A stretch of DNA of 64,000 bases from Halichoerus grypus (taxonomy: Eukaryota; Chordata; Mammalia; Carnivora; Phocidae). Positions 55,981 through 64,000 of the stretch are shown one piece after another; position 1 is the stretch's first letter; each line of letters starts with the position of its first letter. The stretch lies in NCBI RefSeq assembly GCF_964656455.1, contig NC_135714.1, forward strand, positions 83,597,903 through 83,661,902. Reading direction: 5' to 3'. The translations under genes were made by a program, and so were the position numbers. Under the pieces are notes generated by a model. That model saw only the letters and a program-made list of their open reading frames with translations, searched no databases and was not told where the DNA came from.

Positions 55981-56056
55981 ATGTTTCATTTGGATCCTTT
56001 GACTCATACAATATTTAACCCAGAGTTATTTCAACCAGAGATGCCACTACCTACAG
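55981..56056 (+). CDS. NFKB1: NFKB1 coding exon 3 (residues 14-39)
   Basis: The exon is 76 nt, entered in phase 0 and left after the first base of a codon. It reads [17 protein letters not shown], then QPEMPLPT and one extra base. The acceptor is TTTTTTACAG and the donor is CTACAG followed by GTAAGA. In human p105 I recall HLDPSLTHT here; this copy has HLDPLTHT, a clean loss of one codon (TCT or equivalent) that keeps frame. The pattern [12 protein letters not shown] fits the known N-terminal extension just before the Rel homology domain. Confidence 0.95.
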
Positions 56057-56439
56057 GTAAGAAAACTCCTCATCCCTGTTACCCTGTCATTTATTTTGCT
56101 TTTGTTTTTTTTTTTAAATTCAAGATTCGCTAATAGCTTCTTGTAGCAAGTCAGTAATATGCCTAGAAAGGAAATGGTGATACATGTTTTAAAAACCAAC
56201 TTTCACTAGACTTGTTGGAACTATATTTGCACAGACTATACTTGCACAAAAGTGGTGTTCCATCCCACGTACCCATTGTCTGACTTAATTGTTAGTGATA
56301 TCTGTGAGGATGGCTCGGAAGGAATTTTTTTCCGGTAGCATTTTCCTTTTCACCCAGTCCTATTAGCTATGGGTTCTTTATGACTCCTGTTTCCTGCATC
56401 CCAGATGCACGTGAGGTATTCTCCACTTCTCAGGTCTGT

Positions 56440-56515
56440 TTCCCAAACATTTATTTGAGCATCTGTTATGTGCCATCCAGTGTGCCAGGCACTGGGGAAA
56501 CAAAGTTTACAAAAG
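56440..56515 (-). repeat. L2 3' end, short
   Basis: ATTTATTTGAGCATCTGTTA, TGTGCCATCCAGTGTGCCAG and GCACTGGGGAAACAAAG match the complement of the L2 terminus. Confidence 0.6.
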
Positions 56516-56845
56516 TTTACAAAAATCATAAAAATCATCTCAGTAGAAAAATCATCTTTTAAAAGTTTTTGGCTTCACAGTCTACCCAATTGGATAAAAC
56601 TTATGTTAATCATCCTTCCTTCTAATATGACCGTATTATTACCATTGACAAATTGTTGAATCTCCTATGGATGATTTAAAAAATCAGCTCATTTAGTCTC
56701 TTTTTATTTATTGATTTGTATGTAAGCTTTGTGTGATGGCTCTTTTTATGTGCTCCTCATACCACTAGTGGGACTTAACATATGCTCTGAAGCAGCATGA
56801 GTAAATTGTGGAAGTTGTATATAGAACAGAGAGTTTGGGGTTTGG

Positions 56846-56963
56846 GGGATCTGTCTGGCTCAGTTAGTAGAGCACGTGACTCTTGACCTCGGGGTTGTGA
56901 GTTTGAGCCCCATGTTGGGTGTAGAGATTATCCTTAAAAAACAAACAAACAAACAAAAAACCC
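56846..56963 (+). repeat. Short tRNA-Lys-like Can-SINE
   Basis: TGGCTCAGTTAGTAGAGCA is the A-box/D-arm, TGACTCTTGAC places CTT at the anticodon position, and GGTTGTGAGTTTGAGCCCC is the B-box/T-arm. The tail is (CAAA)n. It is close in plan to tRNA-Lys(CTT), the source of this SINE family, but the acceptor stem does not pair properly and it lacks the long CT-rich middle of its relatives. It is a retroposon, not a tRNA gene. Confidence 0.85.
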
Positions 56964-56969
56964 AGAGAC

Positions 56970-59800
56970 TTTTGTAATCACCAAGTGGACATCAGCTATT
57001 CTATTTACCATGGACTTGCTTGTCCTCATTGGGAGACTTCATCCAGTTTGTATCATTCTCGCTTATAATTAATATTGTTACTCTGGTACCCACTTTTCTT
57101 TTTTTAGATCAAAATGTTCTGTGTTTTTTTATCACTCTTATGTATATCTAGGAATTCTTGGGAGGGAAAAAATAAATTTGCTATATGTTCACCTTCCCTA
57201 GCAGAAGTTGTATGGCTGAGGCCTTTCTCTCTTTACCCCACAGAACGTATTTTGTAGGCTGCTGTATGTGAGGTCTCGTGAAGTGCTGTCCAATCTGAGC
57301 TGTAGGTCAGCTTCCTGTGAACAAGTAAAGATCTTGGTAGCTTCTGTGTTTCCTGTGAACTTTTTATTCTGGGGTTCAAAGTTCTTTCTTAGTATCAGTG
57401 CTTTATTGAAAGCCTAAGAACTTGGTTCTGTCCTCAGAAAACATAAACATTTCCATTTAATGCCTTGTAAATGCCAAGCAGTACCCTGAGTAGATGCTTT
57501 CTTAATGTTTTTATTTCATCAAGTTTATGGAGGTTGAAATAAGATTATCAAAAGAAACATCTCAGTAAGTATTATGTGGTCAGAGCTTCATGTTGTAGAA
57601 ATTATTTTGCCATAGTATTAGAAAAACTCTTAAAATTATACTTCAAAATCTCATATTCCAGTTATTACCTCATCATTTTTATTGTTATGTTTTTCCCTCT
57701 CTGCTGCAGTGGCATAGTCCAATTTTTATGATACAAGATGTATGAATGTTTTATTCACATTTTAAAGGGTAGAGAGGTTATGTAAGCCAATATTAACTTG
57801 TAATTCTCATGGATGTTTTATCTTCTTAAAATCTGAAACTATTAGTTCTACTACTTGTTGAAGACTCTATGTGATACGGTACAACTTTTAGGTCTATAAT
57901 GTTATATATACTGTAAGTTAAATTTCTCTACATAGTGGGATGTTACTTCATGGCATAGAAATGTGGCCAAAATAAAATTGGCATTAAAATGACTACATGC
58001 ATATGAAATCTAATTTTCTAGTTGATTTAACTTTTGAGTGTGTTCCCTAAAAGAGAAAAATGGCCTCATTTCACTAATAAAATTCCCAAACCTTGGAATT
58101 TCACATATTTAAAGGAAATTAAACCATACAGCAAAAATAATAGCAAACCTTCAAGTATTTCTAGAAGAGTTAATAAGTGAGAGACTTGAAGTTTAATGTA
58201 AACGTGATCTAACTCTTCTATATTTTCCATGACATACAAAGGTTGCTTTTTTAGAGGCCTCTCTTCTTGATATAGCATTCAAGAGGGAATGTTTTTATGA
58301 GTAGATTTGTTACATTATCACACAAGTTGTATTAGTAATGTGAAAATGTTTCTATTTCTAAGCAGTTTTATTTCCCTATCAAAAATTAAGTTCTAGCCAT
58401 TTTTTGGAATTTTTAAATTGCAATTTTTTTCCTAAAAGTATTTTAAGGTATCCAGGATAAATTTCATACAGACAAGAGAAGATTAATTTTCTTAAATTAA
58501 TACTGCATTGGCCAGTCACTACCCATTTTTCCTTTTTTGTGTATGTTTTGCTTCAAATTCAGTCATTTTTCAACTGACTTCCTTATAAATTTCTTGCATA
58601 ATAACAGGAAATAATTATACCTTTGTTTCCTCCAGTTCTCTAGCCTTATCCTGATTCATCATAACACTGAGAAGATAAAAATAAATTCTCTCTTAAGTTA
58701 TAGTTTATTTTTTAATTTCAACATGAAGGTTTAAATCTTTTTCATAAACTTATTTATCTAAAATAATATGAACTTCTGTTATCTAAAGGAATGAACTTCT
58801 GGTTAAGAGACTGAAAGACTGAAATGAACACAGAAACATTCTCCTAGAATTTTGTTAGTATCAGACATTTTAATTTGCAGTCAAATGAGTGAGAAACACC
58901 ATATGCCTCTATTGCAGAGCTGAGGGTTATTATACTATTGACATAAAAACCAGCTGGGGAGCTTAGGGACTTTCTCATATTGAACAATTTGATTTTATAC
59001 TACCAGAGGTTCTGATTTGCTTTTGAATTTTCCAAAGTCAGATATGGTCAGGGTATGGATTAAGCTTCTAGTCTTCTTTATGTTTTTATCATAATTTATT
59101 GAAACGCAGCTATCTTCAATTAAATTTTTTTCAGGATTTTATAAAATGCCTGTGCTGTTTTAGAAGAGTTGATATGAGAGTATTCAGTATTCAGAGATTG
59201 TATACAAACATCAAAAGCTATGAATTAGCAGGAAAAGTCCACCAGACTTTTGGTCTGATAGACCAAATGAAATTTGGGAGGGCAGGGAAAACAACCTAGC
59301 CAGTTGGGGAATGAAGGCAGTACTTGGGGATTCAGATAAGGGAAAGGAACCGAACACTTAGTTCAGGAAAGGCAGGTAGCCTGAGATCACTATCTGTGTA
59401 TTTCACACATGTGGGCGCAAGCTCAGTCTCTTCTACTTTCACATTAAGCACATTCTCTTTGAGGAATGGAAGTCAGTGTCTAATGATGTGAAGGCAAAAG
59501 GAAATGTCATGGTGCCCAGGAAATGGTTGCTGCTTTTGACTGGTATTTGTGTCATTTTAAAAATGCTTTGTTAGTAGTCAAGATTTTGAAGTCTGTTGAC
59601 ATCTTCATCCTTGCCAGATGGACATCACACCTTTTCTTGGATTGTGCAATGTGCTGTCACCATTCAACATATGTTTATTTATCATGGTTCTCTAAAGGCA
59701 TAAAACTGTTGTTAAAAATAAAGTTACTAGTCAAGTGAGGAAGGTAATTATATCAGTATGGAATTTTAGCTAACAAATGAATTTGAAACCTCTATTTAAA
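56970..59800. other. Intron 3, mostly unassigned
   Basis: About 2.8 kb of AT-rich sequence with no repeat or exon I can recognise. Confidence 0.4.
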
Positions 59801-59904
59801 AAATAATTTCAGGTTTTTTTTTTTTTTACTTGCTTTATATTTTGTAGCAAATTTGAGAAGCCTCACAGTTTCTTTTGCTTTCTGTTTGTTGTTTTCACTT
59901 TTAG

Positions 59905-59945
59905 CAGATGGTCCATACCTTCAAATATTAGAGCAACCTAAACAG
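59905..59945 (+). CDS. NFKB1: NFKB1 coding exon 4 (residues 39-52)
   Basis: The exon completes the split codon G|CA as Ala, then reads DGPYLQILEQPKQ and ends in phase 0 at donor GTAAGA (59946). PYLQILEQPKQ is the very start of the Rel homology domain; the next residues in the family (RGFRFRY) begin the DNA-contact loop and are encoded by the following exon, which I did not find before the window ends. The acceptor is a tandem TAGCAG: use of the second AG (at 59907) would join exon 3 to ATGG and drop the single Ala without changing frame. Confidence 0.95.
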
Positions 59946-62900
59946 GTAAGAGGATTAAAGGGATGGGACTTCCTCTTTAAATGTGAGATCCATAAGTCTC
60001 ATATTCATATCTCAAGCACTGAATAAAATAATAAGTGAATTTTACAAAGGAAGTAGCTTATCTAGAAGTTTGGCAGCCTACCAAATTATTTGACAACATC
60101 ATTTGTCTACTTTACATTTCTCTTAGTCATTCTTCCAAGTGTCCTGAGCCTCAGTCGTAGTTCTGTAAAACCTAGATGATTACAGATCCTTGCTACCTCA
60201 CTATCTCCACCATCTCTGCGCTTAGCAGCCACTCCTAGAAAAGGCATAGGTCATCTCCATTCATTTTCATTTGTAAGGAAACAGCCGTACATGCAGTTCA
60301 TAGACACTGACTTACATCCATCAACCCTGTCCCTGCACAGGCGGTAATTTCTTAGTCTTCCTCCTTCCTTTAGAAGCTCCAGCCCTTTCTGTTTTTTCTT
60401 TGGGACACATGACCTAAGGTATTACAAGTACCAGTGAGGTGTAGGTAATGTATTAGAATGGACAGTTGAGTCCTCCTCCCTCTGGGTGTTAGCCTGAGAC
60501 TCAACCCCTTTGGTGACAGGAGAGGAGCATTTTATTTTATCAGGTTCTTCCTCTTAACCACTAGATTTTGTTGGGGATGCTTGGGAATTGAAGTGGCTTC
60601 CTCACCATGCCCCGACTCTGTGGATAAATATTTATTGGAAATTGGATGGGACCATTGCTATGAAAGAGGAGGAAAGAGAATCTTCATGTTTTTCTTAGAG
60701 GGTATTGGGGAGAGCTCAATTATGAGGGGATTTTTAGGAGACTAGTATAAGTCCCCCACAGAATGAGGGCAGAGCAAGTAAATCTCTGAATGGATGTGCT
60801 TACCACATTTGTGTGAGACTGGAGATGCGTATACCTGCTGTCTTGCAGTTAATACCCAAAACCTTTCTTAATGTGTCTAGTAGCTCTGCGGAGTGAGTGT
60901 AACACTTCTGCATTGTGTAACATCTAACAAATGCTAACTAGGTCAAGAACTTAAATAAAGCATCCATTGTGGTTACTGTAATTGTGACATGTGTTTAGAT
61001 TTCAGTTAGAATTTAAAGGATAGAACTATCTTAACTATCATTATAAAGCTGGACTGAGATAAAAGTTTCTGATGCGGAGACAGAATGCCACATGAGACTT
61101 CGGACACTGTTCTGGTTGTTTGCAGTGGCAGACCGACTCCATGGGCTGCCAACATGACTTGCCTTTGCTTTATCTCCATGTCCAGTTCTTTAGCAGTGAC
61201 TTCTCACTAGAGGTAGCCAGTTTTCTCAAAGACCCTCCTAGTGGAAGTTTATCCCCTTGGAAGTCTGTGCAGTGGTCTGGCCTCCTGGAAAACTTCCTAG
61301 CTTTCAAAATCTGCTAGCTCATGAAAGTGAGAAATCAAACTAAAATCTGTGTCTCTGCATACCAGGCAAAGCGTGTTTTTCAAATATCTATTTTCATAAG
61401 CATAAACAATAAGAATTTTTAAATGCAGTTCCTTATTATGGGTCCAACAGTTATAAGGAAAAATTGACACACGTGATTTACCTAAAGGGCTGTGTAGATC
61501 CAAAATTCAAAATTTAATTCACTATGCGTAGATGTCTAAAAGCTCACCTGAGTAAAACAATGTGTTTGTTTACCAAGCTGATGTTATTTTGATGTCTGAC
61601 CCCAGTGAAAGTAAAAAGATTGTATTTAAGTCAGACTTTCTGACCGGATGGATGTAGCCCTTGCCTTTGAGGTTGATGACGCATCGTAAGCAAATGGAGT
61701 TACTAAAATGAATGTCTGTGGATCGACAGACCTCTGGTCTCAAAAATTTAGAATCAGAAACACATTTAGACTATACATGTGAAGACATCTTATCTTCCTG
61801 AAAAAAAATGTAATAAATTTCCATCCTCAGGCTAAAAATTCCTTTGCACAGAAGTTTAGATACTCTTATGCAATCATGAATACTATCTATTATTTTTCAA
61901 ACTGTTAGCAAGCTATTAAGACATGTCTCTTTACTCATATTCTATTTGACACGACTCCCAATGAGATATAGAAGTATACATGTATATATTTTTCCACCTG
62001 CCTAAAGGAATTTTGTTATTAAAGACAATGAATTACTTTATTAAAGTTTTTATAATAAAAGTTAGAAAAATGTTTTTTCTTTGCCACAATTTTCCCCAGC
62101 TCTGACAGAGATGAGTCATAGCGAAGACTACTAATCTTTAGAATATCCAGTTCTGTTGCATATTATTCAGTGCTGATTATCTAATGCTTTTTAAAAACTG
62201 AGGTTGTATTTAAGTAGATTAACAGTCAATAAATATCTTTATGGTTAGTCAATTCTGGAGGCTCATGTCGTGCATGCTGCTGCTTTTTCATGCTTTTAGA
62301 AATTTCATTTAATTATTAAAAATAAGCCAACAGCCTTTGTCTACAAAAGGTATAGGGCTGAACGTGTAACTTATTTTTTGGTTTGAATTTGGTGAGAAGC
62401 AAAACAGAGGAATTCCTCCTAAGCTCACCTCAAAAGGTTTCCCTGGTATTAGGTTTGAAATCTCCTGAGGAGTCATATGCAGAAGTTGTTTTAAGTCCCA
62501 GTTTATTGAGTTGATCATACACTCCAGATCCATGTGTGACTTGAGGAACTTTCCCACACTAGGGAATTTACTTCAGGCCTTACTCATCCTGTGAAATATG
62601 CTTTAGGACTGATCCTCTTTGGAAATCAGAAAGTTCTCAGAAAATATAGGGACAGTTCCAGATGCTTACCAGAGGTTTAAATTATTAGTTCAGGGCCCCT
62701 GGACCACTCAGACTATTTTGTAAGACCCTATGAAGCATAATGAAATGTAGTGCAATCTAAGGAGGGCAAGAATTTTTACATTGGCCCATGAGCTCAAAGC
62801 TGTTAAAACCTTTGCATTTGCCAGGCTTTGCAATTGTTAAGAGTATGCAAGGTAGAAAGCCCCTACCAGCAAGTCGTGAGTGTGCGGAGCTCCTGATGGC

Positions 62901-64000
62901 CTAGTGATCTAGCACTGTTTATATGAAATCAGTCCCACTGTAAAAATAAATGAAAGGTGAGGATGTTTCTTAAAGTATATTAAGATATTTGAAAAGGATT
63001 TAAAAAAAGAAAAACTGTCTGATTAAGCTTAAACTGTAACACTAACACATATTGATCGACAGCTTTATAAAGTTGAGTCTTTCAGGAAAAATATTGAAAG
63101 CTCCCTCATTATTAAACTTCCTTAGTATCAGATCCATTTTCATAATAGTCTTTGCTTTATTCTTGGTATACAAATATGTACAATTATCACTGTTAGCTTT
63201 GTAAATCATAAAATGCTAGAACTGGATTAGACCTTACAGATGGTCTTGTCTAATCTTCTCATTTGTATAGATTAAAAAAAACAACAACAACATGGAACTT
63301 CAGTGTTTATCAGCCCACAGTAGTTCACATGGTTAAAGGTGTCCAGCTGTCTCTTCACTGATGTACTATATCTGTAGAATTCTTGGGTTAATAATATTGA
63401 AAGGGATTATCTGGTTTTGGATTATTCAGGTCAGTTAATATATCAAGCTTGAACTTGATGATATCAATAATCATAAAATCCAAAATCTTCTGAACTGTTG
63501 CATGGAGTGTGTTCTACAACATGGATGCAATATATTTAACAGGACATTTCTATATCCCCTCCTGAACCAACTGTAATCAGAGTGGATAAAGGAATTCCTT
63601 TAAGTAAGAGTCAAAGAAGCGTAAGTCAGTAATATGGCCAAGTTCAGAGCTTGGCAGCAGCAATTCGAGATGAGGAAGCTCTGATTCAAACAAGCTGCAG
63701 CATGTCGAGTCCAAGGCTTAAAATCTTCAGCGGCTCAGTCTCCGCATATGCACAGCAGGAGAGGTCCTGCAGGGTTAGGGACCTGGCTTTTAAGCCACAG
63801 CTCAGTACGCAAGTATCAATTAACATCTATGTTTATAATAAGATTATGGGAAAAGTGGTTCTCATTTGCAGAGTCCTCTTCCACAGTGTATGTTTTTCCT
63901 CTCTCACCTAATACACACAAGAATTAAACATTTGTATATAACTTTGCCCCTATAATTTTTAACAAGTGTTTCTCAAACTTGTTGGCTCTGTATTCACCTT
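59946..64000 (+). other. NFKB1: NFKB1 intron 4, 5' part
   Basis: This runs from the donor GTAAGA to the window edge. I looked for the next exon (coding RGFRFRYVCEG) and did not see it. The sequence is mostly unique by eye, without Can-SINE copies; a weak MIR3-like stretch lies near 63215-63300. Open frames here are short and have no recognisable domain. Confidence 0.85.

Larger units (their letters stand above)
56057..59904 (+). other. NFKB1: NFKB1 intron 3
   Basis: Donor GTAAGA; acceptor GTTTTCACTTTTAG, phase 1. Contents are an L2 tail near 56440, one short tRNA-Lys-like SINE at 56846, and otherwise about 3 kb of sequence (56970-59800) in which no repeat or gene could be recognised. Confidence 0.93.
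27375..64000 (+). other. NFKB1: NFKB1 gene, 5' part (exon 1 to intron 4; runs off right edge)
   Basis: NFKB1 encodes p105, which is processed to p50. p50 is the DNA-binding Rel subunit of NF-kappa-B; the C-terminal half of p105 is an ankyrin-repeat inhibitor that holds Rel dimers in the cytoplasm. The call rests on three coding exons whose joined translation (52 codons) starts MAEDDTYLG, continues [17 protein letters not shown] and ends DGPYLQILEQPKQ. This matches the N terminus of mammalian p105 as I know it. All junctions have GT-AG borders and keep frame. A CpG island with a non-coding first exon lies 23.4 kb upstream, the usual organisation of this gene. Only about 5% of the protein is in the window; the Rel homology DNA-contact loop, nuclear localisation signal, glycine-rich region, ankyrin repeats and death domain all lie to the right. 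The transcription start is inferred from similarity to the human mRNA 5' end from memory. Confidence 0.95.

Noticed and set aside
56846..56925. Possible tRNA-Lys gene
   Set aside because: The acceptor-stem sequence does not pair well and a (CAAA)n tail follows, so it is a tRNA-derived SINE.
63000..64000. Search for the next NFKB1 exon (coding RGFRFRY...)
   Set aside because: No acceptor followed by codons of that sequence is visible before the window ends; the exon must lie further right.

Overview
The window is a piece of a mammalian nuclear genome, almost certainly from a caniform carnivore of the arctoid kind (seal, bear or mustelid group). The evidence is about thirty copies of the tRNA-Lys-derived Can-SINE in the form beginning GGGCGCCTGGGTGGCTCAG and ending in AATAAAATCTT plus poly-A. 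Dog SINEC_Cf and cat Can-SINE consensus sequences read differently. Carnivore-type L1 3' ends and the usual ancient mammalian repeats (MIR, L2, MLT1/MaLR, MER5) are also present. There are no bacterial genes, operons or CRISPR arrays.

One protein-coding gene is recognisable: the 5' end of NFKB1 (NF-kappa-B p105/p50) on the + strand. A CpG island at about 26.86-27.93 kb holds the promoter and the non-coding exon 1, which ends at the donor after 27786. After a 23.4 kb intron 1, exon 2 carries the start codon at 51209. Exons 3 (55981-56056) and 4 (59905-59945) follow. Together they encode the first 52 residues (MAEDDTYLG...LQILEQPKQ), in frame across every junction. The DNA-binding core of the Rel homology domain and everything after it lie beyond the right edge.

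Layout: 1-26.8 kb is upstream intergenic DNA with no recognisable exon. It is dense in retroelements: two old L1 copies at 3.6-11.6 kb with many SINEs in them, an ancient L1/HAL1-like 5' part at 12.3-14.5 kb, and L2, MIR and MaLR pieces. 26.9-27.9 kb is the promoter and exon 1, with a perfect kappa-B site next to an ETS-like site and a four-codon upstream ORF. 27.8-51.2 kb is intron 1, with a TC/AC microsatellite, a mostly unique stretch at 28.4-34.2 kb, an antisense LINE at 38.6-41.8 kb and a young L1 plus SINE at 46.0-47.3 kb. 51.2-64 kb holds exons 2-4 and introns 2 to 4.

The most informative observations are: a retrotransposon tower at 6.06-7.62 kb; an L1 subfamily with a two-part 3' end seen in two separate copies that also share a frameshift in ORF2; an L1 and a SINE inserted at exactly the same target site (three copies of one target duplication); a SINE composite whose outer target duplications enclose a MIR-like tail and a second SINE 3' half; a TAGCAG tandem acceptor at exon 4 that would make Ala optional; and the kappa-B/ETS pair in the promoter. 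I did not find a previously undescribed gene system. All calls are by eye, without database search.
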